Assembly (NCBI RefSeq): GCF_000495855.1
Contig: NZ_AWGF01000002.1
Coordinates: 186,001 to 250,000, forward strand
Source of the DNA: Asticcacaulis sp. YBE204
GTDB taxonomy: Bacteria > Pseudomonadota > Alphaproteobacteria > Caulobacterales > Caulobacteraceae
Reading direction: 5' to 3'
DNA: 64,000 nucleotides
Part shown: positions 41,278 to 49,238 of the stretch, one piece after another
Numbering within the stretch: position 1 is the stretch's first letter
Layout: each line of letters starts with the position of its first letter
Made by a program: the position numbers and the translations under genes
Notes under the pieces: model-generated
What the model was told of the DNA's origin: nothing
The model's input: the letters and a program-made list of their open reading frames with translations, nothing else
The model's database searches: none

Positions 41278-41353
41278 TGGTAGGCCCGGAGGGACTCGAA
41301 CCCCCAACCAGACCGTTATGAGCGGTCGGCTCTAACCATTGAGCTACAGGCCC
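41278..41353 (-). tRNA. tRNA-Ile2 (anticodon CAT, lysidine-modified)
   Basis: The minus strand gives acceptor GGGCCTG/CGGGCCT, D-arm GCTCAATGGTTAGAGC, anticodon CAT (complement of 41318-41320) and encoded CCA at 41278-41280. A CAT anticodon could be Met or Ile2. The C4-G69 and C5-G68 pairs recognised by TilS and the AATGGTTAGAGC D-loop favour Ile2. G1-U72 is a wobble pair. Confidence 0.85.
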
Positions 41354-41604
41354 CCATCCGAGGGAAGGCAGCGTGCCTAACATGGCCGCTTTCCGATTTA
41401 AAGCCCACACCCGCGTTTTTCAACAGGCCACAACCTAACATGCGGGTTCAGGTCCGGTTCAGATGTCCGGATCGATAATTGATTTCAGCTTCGGTAATCG
41501 ATCACAAATCGATCACACGGGCGACGTAAAGCCGACGCATTACGGCATATATCTAATCCTGATGGCACGGCCTTACCGTCCCGCAACTCAAAGAGACCCC
41601 GATT

Positions 41605-42339
41605 ATGAAAAAGACCCTGTCCCTGTCCGCCGCCGTCCTGATCCTGGGTTTCGCCGCCGCCCCCGTATTGGCGCAATCTACCCCCGTACCCGTGGAGAAA
41701 ACCATGATCCAAGAGGGCACGATCCTCAACTTGTCCGAGACCGCCGAGGTCAAGAGCGCGCCCGACGTCGCCTTCATCACTTTCGGCGTCGTCACCGAAG
41801 GCAAGACGGCACAAGAGGCGATGGCCGCCAACGCCGCCCAGATGAACGCTGTCTTTGCCGCCGTGAAAAAGCAGGGCATCGCCGACAAGAACGTCCAGAC
41901 CTCCGGTCTCAACCTCAACGCGGTATACGACTATCCGCAAAATTCGACGCCGGTCCTGCGCGGCTATCAGGCCTCTAACCAGATCAGCGTTCGCGTCGAA
42001 GATCTGTCGAAGTTGGGCGTCTCAATCGACGCCGTCGTCAAGGCCGGCATCAACCAGATCAACGGCATTTCGTTCGGGTTGAAAGATTCGTCGAAGGCCG
42101 CCGATCAGGCGCGTCTGGACGCGACCAAGACCCTGCGCGCCCGCGCTGACCTTTATGCGAAGTCGCTGGGCCTCACGGTCAAGCGCATCAAGGTGCTTAC
42201 CGAAAACGCCGACACCTCCGGTCCGCGCCCGGTGCCGATGTACAAGGCCATGGCCATGGACCGCGCCGAAGCCACGCCGATCGCCGGCGGCGAGGTCTCG
42301 ACCAGCCTGACCCTTAACGCGGTGTTCGAATTGGAGTAG
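41605..42339 (+). CDS. SIMPL-domain (DUF541) periplasmic protein
   Basis: The 244-residue protein has a signal peptide (MKKTLSLSAAVLILGFAAAP, cut near VLAQ). Its SIMPL domain starts ILNLSETAEVKSAPDVAFIT and includes GVVTEGKTAQEAMAANAAQM, VQTSGLNLNAVYDY and LDATKTLRARADLYAKSLGL. Family members oligomerise into rings and are linked to oxidative or envelope stress; no catalytic activity is known to me. It is monocistronic, ended by the terminator at 42359. Confidence 0.92.
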   Translation: MKKTLSLSAAVLILGFAAAPVLAQSTPVPVEKTMIQEGTILNLSETAEVKSAPDVAFITFGVVTEGKTAQEAMAANAAQMNAVFAAVKKQGIADKNVQTSGLNLNAVYDYPQNSTPVLRGYQASNQISVRVEDLSKLGVSIDAVVKAGINQINGISFGLKDSSKAADQARLDATKTLRARADLYAKSLGLTVKRIKVLTENADTSGPRPVPMYKAMAMDRAEATPIAGGEVSTSLTLNAVFELE

Positions 42340-42358
42340 ACGCAAGGCCTTATCTGAC

Positions 42359-42390
42359 AAAGGGCGGGCAGCAATGCCCGCCCTTTTTTT
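42359..42390 (+). terminator. Strong intrinsic terminator of the SIMPL gene
   Basis: Perfect 12-bp stem AAAGGGCGGGCA/TGCCCGCCCTTT with loop GCAA, followed by further Ts. Confidence 0.92.
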
Positions 42391-42434
42391 CATGCCCGCT
42401 CACAGGAGTGTGATGACAAAGTCAAATATCGGTG

Positions 42435-42449
42435 TTAACTTTTTATTAA
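42435..42449 (+). promoter_or_regulatory. CtrA-type box upstream of the secreted protein/M23 pair
   Basis: TTAACTTTTTATTAA is TTAA-N7-TTAA, 25 bases before the ATG at 42475. Placement directly in the promoter region is consistent with CtrA activation or repression of this two-gene operon. Confidence 0.6.
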
Positions 42450-42474
42450 GGATGTTTTTCGGGGGAACGGGCGG

Positions 42475-43221
42475 ATGTCATCACGTGTGAAAATGGCCAG
42501 CGCCATCGTCATCGGCGGCGTGCTTGCCATAACGGTTGCGGTGGGCTTTGCTCAGGCGCAGGACGCCAAAAACAACGCCTCGGCCAGCCGCACGACGACG
42601 CTGAAACCCACCGCCGTCAGCACCGCCAAGATCAACCCCGCCCTGCTGAGGAAGCCCGAAGCGCCCGCCCGCGTCGACTGGTCCGCCGCCGTCATGCAGT
42701 CACGCGCCGCGCCGATCAATACGCTCAACCTCAAGGCCGCGCGCGATCCGAAAGCGCCGACGATCCAGCCGCTCGCCGCGCGTTTGCCACGTCAGGAACT
42801 CGACAAGACGCGCCTGCCCATGCTGATGCCGAAGACCGGTGGGATGATCAAGATCGACAAGGCCAAGGTCGTCTCCTTCGGCGACGCCTATTCGCTGAAC
42901 CTGCCGCAGGACAAGGGGATGCAACTGACCCTGATGGGCAACCGCTCGATGATCAAGGCCGACCGCGGCATGATCTCGGCCAAGGCCCGCGCCAAGGTCA
43001 ACGGCGTCGCCGAGACCGTGCGCATCACCAAGCTCGAGGACGGCTGGACGGCCAGCTTCCGCCGTTACGGCGTCCTCTATACGGTCGACCTTCTATGCGA
43101 AGACCTGCAAAGCGCGTCTTGCGCCACCGACGGTTATCTGCGCGCCGCCATCGCCGACATCAGCGAAGTCAGTCTGGGGGCCGAAGCGATGAAAGAGGCT
43201 CAGGCCGCGGGGGTCAAGTGA
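42475..43221 (+). CDS. Secreted protein of unknown function
   Basis: The 248-residue protein has a signal peptide (MASAIVIGGVLAITVAVGFA, cut near QAQ), a disordered basic linker and a C-terminal domain from about residue 120 (KVVSFGDAYSLNLPQDKGMQ, ITKLEDGWTASFRRYGVLYT, two cysteines in LLCEDLQSASC). I do not recognise the family. It shares one base with the M23 gene start (TGATG), so the two are coupled and may cooperate at the cell wall. Confidence 0.78.
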   Translation: MSSRVKMASAIVIGGVLAITVAVGFAQAQDAKNNASASRTTTLKPTAVSTAKINPALLRKPEAPARVDWSAAVMQSRAAPINTLNLKAARDPKAPTIQPLAARLPRQELDKTRLPMLMPKTGGMIKIDKAKVVSFGDAYSLNLPQDKGMQLTLMGNRSMIKADRGMISAKARAKVNGVAETVRITKLEDGWTASFRRYGVLYTVDLLCEDLQSASCATDGYLRAAIADISEVSLGAEAMKEAQAAGVK

Positions 43222-44069
43222 TGAAACGTCTTGTCCTCATCCCCCTGCTTCTCCTCGCGGCCTGCGATCAGACCGGGACCGGTGGCGGCACGTCGTCGTC
43301 TTCCGCCTCGTCGTCCTCCTCCGAAAGCAGTGCCGCGTCGTCCTCAAGCGCGTCCTCATCATCAGAGTCCTCGTCGTCCATTGCTCTGCCCGACTTCCCG
43401 CACGACCCGGCCACGCAACTGGCGGCCGGTTCGGGTTCCGGCTACGCAGACCTGTCGAACTGGGCACCCGGCATTTGCTTCCCGCTGGCCGACACCCCGG
43501 CCTACGCCAATTCGCAGGTCTATCGCCCTGGCGGTAGCGCCCGCCCCTCCGAGCCCAGCCAGTGCGCGGCGGAGAATTACAGCTACCCTTGGCAGGATAA
43601 TTTCTGCGAAAGCCGCAGCTGGTCGAACCCGCTATGTAATTCAGGCCAGGGCCATCAGGGGCAGGACATCCGCCCGAAAACCTGTAAATCGAACCTCTAC
43701 TGGGCCGTGGCTCCCGAAGACGGCGTGGTCACGCAGATGGGCTCGATGACGGTGGCCATTACCGGCAATGCCCCGCCGCACCGCGTCTATCGCTACCTGC
43801 ACATGCAGAGATCGAGCCTGCGCGTGGCTCTGCACGACACCGTCGTGCGCGGTCAGAAACTGGGGCTGGTCTCCAACAATCTCGGCGTGAATTCGCAGGG
43901 CCAGCAGCAATATACGACCATCCACCTGCATTTCGAGATCCGCGTGGGCCAGACCGAAACCCTGTCGGACGGCACGGTTTTGAGCGCCGACGATTTCGTG
44001 CCGCCCTATACGGCGCTGGTCGATTCCTATCAGCGCAAGCTGGCCGGCGACTGCCCGACGGTGGAATAG
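43221..44069 (+). CDS. M23-family metallopeptidase lipoprotein with a serine-rich linker
   Basis: The 282-residue protein starts MKRLVLIPLLLLAACDQTGT with lipobox LAAC. A low-complexity stretch of about 45 residues, mostly Ser (residues 24-56), follows, then an M23 domain. Zinc-site sequence GHQGQDIRP and the catalytic HLHFEIR are both present, so unlike the LytM protein at 27291 it should be an active endopeptidase. Six cysteines before the domain may form disulphides. It follows a CtrA-box promoter. Confidence 0.88.
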   Translation: MKRLVLIPLLLLAACDQTGTGGGTSSSSASSSSSESSAASSSSASSSSESSSSIALPDFPHDPATQLAAGSGSGYADLSNWAPGICFPLADTPAYANSQVYRPGGSARPSEPSQCAAENYSYPWQDNFCESRSWSNPLCNSGQGHQGQDIRPKTCKSNLYWAVAPEDGVVTQMGSMTVAITGNAPPHRVYRYLHMQRSSLRVALHDTVVRGQKLGLVSNNLGVNSQGQQQYTTIHLHFEIRVGQTETLSDGTVLSADDFVPPYTALVDSYQRKLAGDCPTVE

Positions 44070-44124
44070 CCTGTAGCCAAAGCGCAGGGTTGCCTTTAGG
44101 TTGATCCCAAACGGGGGATTAATC

Positions 44125-44634
44125 ATGCTTGATAAGCTTGTGTCGACCAAAGGGCGTCTGGCGCGTTCGCCCTATGCCCTGTTCGTTTTTTGCCTGACCG
44201 TCGCCACCTTCATTTCGGCTCAGCTTTCCGACGCCCTGACCCTCAACATTTTAGGCGTTTCCCCCACTCAGGCGTCCCTTGCCATGACGCTGGCGGCCCT
44301 GTTCGAACTGGCCTTTGTCTGGCTGATTTATGCGGCGACGGTGCGCCGGTTGAACGATATGGACGGTCCGCGCTGGCCCGTCTGGTTGTTCCTGTTGCCT
44401 TTTCTTCCCGTCGGCGTCAGCCTTTTCCTACCTTGGGTATTTCCGCCCTTTTATAAGGACGGTTTCGAATTTAATCAGGACTTTCTGACGTATAGCTCTG
44501 CGCTACAAACGATCTCGGTCATCCTAAGTACAGCCAAGCTGATCACGGCACTTGTCGTTAGTCTTATCCCCGGCACCAAGGGTGATAACCGCTTCGGCCC
44601 CTCCGGCCGTCAGCCCGCTGAGATTTTCGAATAG
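44125..44634 (+). CDS. DUF805 membrane protein 1
   Basis: The 169-residue protein starts MLDKLVSTKGRLARSPYALF, the usual DUF805 opening (F-x-x-x-GRxxR-x-x-Y/F-W). It has four membrane segments and TVRRLNDMDGPRWPVWLFLL, the family's RRLHDxxxxGW-like signature, ending LIPGTKGDNRFGP. ATG 44125 follows GGGGGATT. First of three tandem paralogues. Confidence 0.9.
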   Translation: MLDKLVSTKGRLARSPYALFVFCLTVATFISAQLSDALTLNILGVSPTQASLAMTLAALFELAFVWLIYAATVRRLNDMDGPRWPVWLFLLPFLPVGVSLFLPWVFPPFYKDGFEFNQDFLTYSSALQTISVILSTAKLITALVVSLIPGTKGDNRFGPSGRQPAEIFE

Positions 44635-44641
44635 GTTCACC

Positions 44642-45139
44642 ATGCTCAAATTTCTCTTCTCGACCAAAGGCCGCACCCGGCGCATTCCTTATGCTGCGTT
44701 TGTCGTGCCACCGATCATCGTTATTTGGGGCATCGGTGAAGTCCTTGCTGGATTAGCCTCCACCATGCACATGCCCGCCTACAGCCTGTCCTTGATGAGC
44801 CTGGGTGTCGCACAACTTCTGCTGGTCTGGCCGACCTATACCCTGTCGATCAGACGTCTTCACGATCTGAACTGGCCGGAGTTTCCCGCCCTGCTCATTC
44901 TGTCGTCGCTTGTCATGGCTGTTTTATACCTGCTCACGCCGCTCGTGGTTCCGATGGTTGAACTGGAAACGGGGGTGTTCAGCGAAGGCTATCGAACGGC
45001 GAAGGCGGGTCTGGACACGATAGGCAAGGCGTTATGGGCCGCGCGGTTGGCCTTTATAGTCGTTCTCTGCCTGATTCCCGGTACCAAAGGCCCCAACCGC
45101 TTCGATCCGGTGCAACCCGACGACAGCGTTTTTGAATAG
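44642..45139 (+). CDS. DUF805 membrane protein 2
   Basis: The 165-residue protein starts MLKFLFSTKGRTRRIPYAAF, has SIRRLHDLNWPEFPALLILS and ends LIPGTKGPNRFDPVQPDDSV. It begins seven bases after the first copy ends. An in-frame start at 44552 inside the upstream gene lacks family residues. Confidence 0.9.
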   Translation: MLKFLFSTKGRTRRIPYAAFVVPPIIVIWGIGEVLAGLASTMHMPAYSLSLMSLGVAQLLLVWPTYTLSIRRLHDLNWPEFPALLILSSLVMAVLYLLTPLVVPMVELETGVFSEGYRTAKAGLDTIGKALWAARLAFIVVLCLIPGTKGPNRFDPVQPDDSVFE

Positions 45140-45145
45140 CCCGCC

Positions 45146-45631
45146 ATGCTGAAATTCATTTTCTCGCTGCAAGGTCGGATCGCACGCCTTTCCTTTCTGT
45201 GGGGCATGTTAGCCGCCTATGGCTTTATGATCTTCGCCTTCGGCAGCCTCTATTATTTCGTAGGCACACTCGACATAGACATCGATCTGTACATGGATGT
45301 GATGCCCGGCATAATGATCGGGTTCGGCTTCCTCATGTGCTGGGTGTTCTTTTGTCTGACGTCGAAACGATTACACGATGTCGGCGCTCCGGGATGGCCT
45401 GCCGTTTTGCTGTTTGCGCCGGTCGCTTCCGCGCTTTTTATGTATGGACGCCACTATTTAGGCATGGGAGTGACATCACCCACGACAAGCCAGGTTTTTC
45501 AGAGCGTATATAATGGCCTGTGGGCATTGGGCTTTCTGATACTTCTGTTTTGGCCCGGTCAGAAACGCGCCAATCGCTACGGTCCGCCGCCGGGGCAGAG
45601 GCCGATGACGGACGTGGCGGTCTTCGAATAG
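45146..45631 (+). CDS. DUF805 membrane protein 3
   Basis: The 161-residue protein starts MLKFIFSLQGRIARLSFLWG, has LTSKRLHDVGAPGWPAVLLF and ends WPGQKRANRYGPPPGQRPMT, six bases after copy 2. All three copies end in a short acidic/phenylalanine tail (IFE, VFE, VFE). Function of DUF805 is unknown. Confidence 0.9.
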   Translation: MLKFIFSLQGRIARLSFLWGMLAAYGFMIFAFGSLYYFVGTLDIDIDLYMDVMPGIMIGFGFLMCWVFFCLTSKRLHDVGAPGWPAVLLFAPVASALFMYGRHYLGMGVTSPTTSQVFQSVYNGLWALGFLILLFWPGQKRANRYGPPPGQRPMTDVAVFE

Positions 45632-45667
45632 GCTTGCCCCCATCCCGCCTTTGCGCGACAAGAGCGC

Positions 45668-46315
45668 ATGAACACCACGCCCAAAGCCGCTAACGACGCT
45701 TCCGTCACGTCCCTGTTCGTGTCGGAGGTTTATCGCGCCGACCTGAGCGCCATCCCCGATTTCGAGACCCTGCTCGAAGACCTCGACGACACCTGCCGCG
45801 CCTTCGCCGATGAGGACGAGGCCGGTCAGAACTGGTCGCAGCAGAAGGCCTATCTTGGCTATACCTCCTATGGCTCGCTCAACGACCTGCCGCTGCTGGC
45901 CAGCGTGTTCGAAGACCTGAAAACCCACCTCGACGCCCACGCCGCGCGCTTTGCCGAGGCGCTGGAATACGACCTGCCCGATGGTGCGCTCAAGCTCGAC
46001 AATATGTGGATCAACATCCTTGAGCCGATGGGCACGCATTCCGGCCACATCCACCCGCACAGCCTGATTTCAGGCACCTTCTACGTCCATGTCCCCGACG
46101 GGGCCAGCGCGCTGAAATTCGAAGACCCACGCCTGACCTCGTTCATGAACGCCCCACCCCGCAAGGCGGGAGCCCGCCGCGACCATCAGGCCTTCGTCTA
46201 CGAAGCGCCGCAGCCCGGCACGCTCCTTATGTGGGAAAGCTGGCTGCGCCACGAAGTTCCGATAAACTTAAGTGAAGATGTCCGCATAAGCATCAGTTTT
46301 AATTACAGTTGGTGA
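45668..46315 (+). CDS. Putative 2OG-Fe(II) oxygenase (TIGR02466-like)
   Basis: The 215-residue protein matches a family of cupin-fold hydroxylases by pattern: ILEPMGTHSGHIHPHSLISG, TFYVHVPDGASALKFEDPRL, WESWLRHEVPINLSEDVRIS and final SFNYSW. The HxH-type residues and the C-terminal His would bind iron. The substrate is unknown. It ends eight bases before the next gene, with which it may be co-transcribed. Confidence 0.82.
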   Translation: MNTTPKAANDASVTSLFVSEVYRADLSAIPDFETLLEDLDDTCRAFADEDEAGQNWSQQKAYLGYTSYGSLNDLPLLASVFEDLKTHLDAHAARFAEALEYDLPDGALKLDNMWINILEPMGTHSGHIHPHSLISGTFYVHVPDGASALKFEDPRLTSFMNAPPRKAGARRDHQAFVYEAPQPGTLLMWESWLRHEVPINLSEDVRISISFNYSW

Positions 46316-46322
46316 GGAAACC

Positions 46323-47351
46323 ATGACGCCTGTCAATACCGCACTCATAGGCTTCGGTCCGGCGGGGAAAATCCTGCATACACCTTTGATCAAAGCCGCC
46401 GGGCTTAACCTAAGCACCGTCGTGTCCAGCCGCCCCGACGACGTCCATGCCGACCTGCCCGGCGTCAAGGTCTGCGATTTTGACACCCTGCTGGCCGATC
46501 CGGCAGTCGAACTGGTCGTCGTCGCCACGCCCAACGATCTGCACGCGCCGCAGGCCATCGCCGCACTAAAAGCCGGTAAGCACGTCGTCATCGACAAGCC
46601 CTTCGGCACCAGTATAGTCGAGGCCGAAAGCGTCGTCGCCACGGCCAAGGCCGCCAACCGTCTGGTCACCGTGTTCCATAACCGCCGCTGGGACGGCGAT
46701 TTCCTGACGGTCAAAACCCTCGTCGAAAGCGGTACTCTGGGCGAGGTTTCGTTGCTGATTTCGCGCTTCGACCGCTTCCGCCCAATCTTGCGCAACCGCT
46801 GGCGCGAAGAGCCTGCACCGGGTGCGGGCGTATGGTACGATCTGGGGCCGCACCTGGGGGATCAGGCCCTGACCCTGTTCGGTCAGCCCGACGCCGTCTC
46901 CGCCGACATGGTGGCGCAACGTGATGGATCACAGGTCACTGATTATTTCCATGTCACGCTGCATTACGGGGCGCGCCGGGTCCGCCTGCAAGGTACCTGC
47001 CTGACCCCGGCCCCGGGACCGCGTTTCGAGGTCCACGGGAATCTGGGCAGCTACGTCAAGTACGGCCTGGATGCGCAGGAGGACCATCTGCGCGCCGGGA
47101 TCGCCATCGGCGACGAACGCTGGGGCGTCAACAGCGACGGGGTGCTGACGCCGGTGTCGGGGATCGATCCGCAAGCGTCGCAATCCTATCCGACCGAACG
47201 CGGCCGATGGACGACCTTTTACGAAGGCGTCGCCGCGGCCGTGCGCGGGGTGGCGCCCCTGCCCGTCCTCCCCGAAGAAGCGCTCAACGTCATGCGCCTG
47301 CTCGATACCGCACGCGAAAGCGCCGAACAGGGCCGGGTGATCCGGTTATAA
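46323..47351 (+). CDS. Gfo/Idh/MocA-family oxidoreductase
   Basis: NAD(P)-dependent sugar or inositol dehydrogenase family. The 342-residue protein has an N-terminal Rossmann motif (ALIGFGPAGKILHTPLIKAA), the signature AGKHVVIDKPFGT near residue 92 with the catalytic lysine, and the C-terminal domain GAGVWYDLGPHLGDQALTLF. It most resembles the YdgJ-type subgroup. The start follows GAGGAAA, which overlaps the previous stop. Confidence 0.9.
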   Translation: MTPVNTALIGFGPAGKILHTPLIKAAGLNLSTVVSSRPDDVHADLPGVKVCDFDTLLADPAVELVVVATPNDLHAPQAIAALKAGKHVVIDKPFGTSIVEAESVVATAKAANRLVTVFHNRRWDGDFLTVKTLVESGTLGEVSLLISRFDRFRPILRNRWREEPAPGAGVWYDLGPHLGDQALTLFGQPDAVSADMVAQRDGSQVTDYFHVTLHYGARRVRLQGTCLTPAPGPRFEVHGNLGSYVKYGLDAQEDHLRAGIAIGDERWGVNSDGVLTPVSGIDPQASQSYPTERGRWTTFYEGVAAAVRGVAPLPVLPEEALNVMRLLDTARESAEQGRVIRL

Positions 47352-47354
47352 AAA

Positions 47355-47384
47355 AAAACGCTGCGGTTGTAGCCGCAGCGTTTT
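47355..47384 (+). terminator. Bidirectional terminator
   Basis: Perfect 12-bp stem AAAACGCTGCGG/CCGCAGCGTTTT with loop TTGTAG between two convergent genes, with A-runs on one side and T-runs on the other; it can serve both strands. Confidence 0.85.
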
Positions 47385-47402
47385 AGACATCGTGGGTGCG
47401 GA

Positions 47403-48014
47403 TCAGGCCGGGAACCACTTGCGCGTCTTGGAATAGGCCAGATAACCGACGCTGGCCCCCAGACGGAAGCCGACACCGGCGCGGATCGGGGCGACGATCA
47501 GGTCGTCGGTCTGCTGGTAGTTCACACCCAGACCACCGACGAAATAGGCCGAGCCTTCGACGCCGGGGATACGCTGGTAAATCTCTTGCAGATCGGTCAG
47601 CTGATAGACCAGCGCAAAGACGCGCGAGGCGTTGCCGCCGGTATCGAACCCGACCGACGGGCCGCGCCAGAAGATCTTTTCCGGGCTGGCCAACGACTTC
47701 ATGTGGATAAGGCCCTTGCCGTAACGCAGACCCACAACGACGGCACCCGACACTTCTTCACCGGCGATATAGGCGGTCGGACGGTCACCGTAGTCGGCAA
47801 AAATCTTCTCGATGGCCCCGCCGAGCGCCTCGACCGTCACACCGAGGAAGTCCGACCCGGCGCGCAAAATCTCATCGCGTTGATAGGTCGAATCGGTCGG
47901 CGCAGGGGTTTTCGCGGTCGTAGCGGCGGCCTGCGCGATAGACGGGATCAACGAGGTGACGAGCGGCGCGGCGGCGGTCGAGGCTGCGCCCAGAAGGAAG
48001 TGGCGGCGTTCCAT
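47403..48014 (-). CDS. DUF1134 secreted protein with a Tat-like signal
   Basis: The 203-residue protein starts MERRHFLLGAASTAAAPLVT, a twin-arginine-like signal. A DUF1134 domain follows (GGAIEKIFADYGDRPTAYIA, VGLRYGKGLIHMKSLASPEK, IFWRGPSVGFDTGGNASRVF). Family function is unknown; members are periplasmic and resemble Ysc84-like lipid-binding proteins in their YGKG...FDTGG segments, which is inference. ATG 48014 was chosen over the codon at 48095. Confidence 0.88.
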   Translation of the reverse strand: MERRHFLLGAASTAAAPLVTSLIPSIAQAAATTAKTPAPTDSTYQRDEILRAGSDFLGVTVEALGGAIEKIFADYGDRPTAYIAGEEVSGAVVVGLRYGKGLIHMKSLASPEKIFWRGPSVGFDTGGNASRVFALVYQLTDLQEIYQRIPGVEGSAYFVGGLGVNYQQTDDLIVAPIRAGVGFRLGASVGYLAYSKTRKWFPA

Positions 48015-48195
48015 GATGTAAGCACTCCGGCAAAAGCAAAACTGTGGTCGCGATATCGCGCTATAAGGCTTTATTAACCCTAAAGGCATGACCAAAGTCT
48101 TACCGTCCGCGTCAGCCCCGGTTCAGAGTCCCACGCACCGGTGACCGGATTGCGGCGAATTTGCGCCCGCTTTTGCCATACAGATGAAACAATGA

Positions 48196-48966
48196 TTACC
48201 GGCCCCGCCCCTGCTCTTCATGGCGCAGAGTCAACACCTTTACACCCTGCCTTGTCACGGCGACCGTGTGTTCCCACTGTGCCGACAACTTGCCGTCCTT
48301 GGTGACCACCGTCCATTCGTCGTCGAGCGTCACGCCCTTGGCCGTCCCCTGATTGATCATCGGCTCGATGGTAAAGGTCATACCTTCCTTGAGGATATCG
48401 CCCGTGCCTTGCCGCCCGAAATGCAGGACCTGCGGCGCTTCATGCATTTCCCGACCGATGCCGTGACCGCAAAAATCGCGCACCACCGCGTAACCATGCG
48501 CCTTGGCGTGCTTTTCGATAGCGTAGCCGACATCGCCCAGACGCGCGCCGGGTTTGACCTGGGCTATGCCCTTCCACATCGCCTCATAGGTGACGCGCAC
48601 CAGCCGACGCGCGGCTGCCGGCACATTACCGATGAGATAGGTCTTGCTCGAATCGGCGATGAAACCGTCGTTTTCCAGCGTGATATCGAGATTGACGATA
48701 TCGCCGTCTTTCAGGATCTGCGTCGCCGACGGCACGCCGTGACAGATGACCTCGTTGATCGAGCTGTTCAGCGCGAATTCATAGCCGTACTGCCCCTTGC
48801 TGGCCGGTCGCGATTTCAGGTCTTCGCTGATGAACCGATCGACCAGATCGTTGATGGCCATTGTGGACATGCCCATCAGCGGCACGGTGTCGAGCTTATG
48901 AAACACCAAAGCCAGCAGACTCCCGGAATGCGCCATCTTTTGCAGTTCGTCGTCGGTTTTGATCAC
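48196..48966 (-). CDS. map: Methionine aminopeptidase type I
   Basis: Removes N-terminal methionine. The 256-residue protein starts at GTG 48966 (VIKTDDELQKMAHSG as translated). The five metal ligands are in NLDITLENDGFIADSSKTY, FCGHGIGREMHE, TIEPMIN and WEHTVAV. The GTG overlaps the stop of the upstream ParD-like gene (GTGA), so its translation is coupled to that gene. Many proteobacteria carry a second map next to a ParD-like gene; whether this is the main or accessory copy is not known. Confidence 0.93.
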   Translation of the reverse strand: MIKTDDELQKMAHSGSLLALVFHKLDTVPLMGMSTMAINDLVDRFISEDLKSRPASKGQYGYEFALNSSINEVICHGVPSATQILKDGDIVNLDITLENDGFIADSSKTYLIGNVPAAARRLVRVTYEAMWKGIAQVKPGARLGDVGYAIEKHAKAHGYAVVRDFCGHGIGREMHEAPQVLHFGRQGTGDILKEGMTFTIEPMINQGTAKGVTLDDEWTVVTKDGKLSAQWEHTVAVTRQGVKVLTLRHEEQGRGR

Positions 48967-49175
48967 GACGGCACCCGCATGTAGGTTTTCGCGTCCATCC
49001 CTGCCTCTGCGAACTGCCGCTGGACGATCTCGTTGAAGCTCAGGGTCGGATTGGATTCGGCGATCATGCCGATCTTCATCCAGAACTCCGCCTGCGCGTT
49101 GATCGAGCGGCACATGATACGTCCGGCCTTGCGCACCTCCTCGTGGAGCGCGTCGTCTATGTTCACGATACCCAT
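48963..49175 (-). CDS. ParD-like antitoxin-family protein
   Basis: The 70-residue protein (MGIVNIDDALHEEVRKAGRI to MRVPS) has a ribbon-helix-helix-like N-terminus and the family pattern RSINAQAEFWMKIGMIAESN of ParD-like proteins. No ParE or other toxin is next to it; the following gene, overlapping by four bases, is map. AT-rich operator-like repeats lie just upstream (49183-49221). It may autoregulate the pair; a true toxin-antitoxin role is doubtful. Confidence 0.82.
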   Translation of the reverse strand: MGIVNIDDALHEEVRKAGRIMCRSINAQAEFWMKIGMIAESNPTLSFNEIVQRQFAEAGMDAKTYMRVPS

Positions 49176-49182
49176 GAGCACA

Positions 49183-49221
49183 CCATATGAAAAATATATG
49201 ATTCATATACGATACATATAG
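49183..49221. promoter_or_regulatory. AT-rich palindromes upstream of the ParD-like gene
   Basis: Contains CATATG, the dyad TATATGA-T-TCATATA (49195-49209) and TACATATAG. Repeated ATATG/CATAT half-sites right before a ribbon-helix-helix gene look like an autoregulatory operator. The composition contrasts sharply with the GC-rich surroundings. Confidence 0.55.
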
Positions 49222-49238
49222 TCCCCACGGCAAGCGGG

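Noticed and set aside
41278-41353. Reading the CAT-anticodon tRNA as elongator tRNA-Met
   Set aside because: C4-G69 and C5-G68 pairs and the D-loop match tRNA-Ile2 recognised by TilS; elongator Met remains a minor possibility.
48963-49175. A complete type II toxin-antitoxin system
   Set aside because: Only a ParD-like gene is present; the partner gene is map and no ParE/RelE-type toxin is found nearby.
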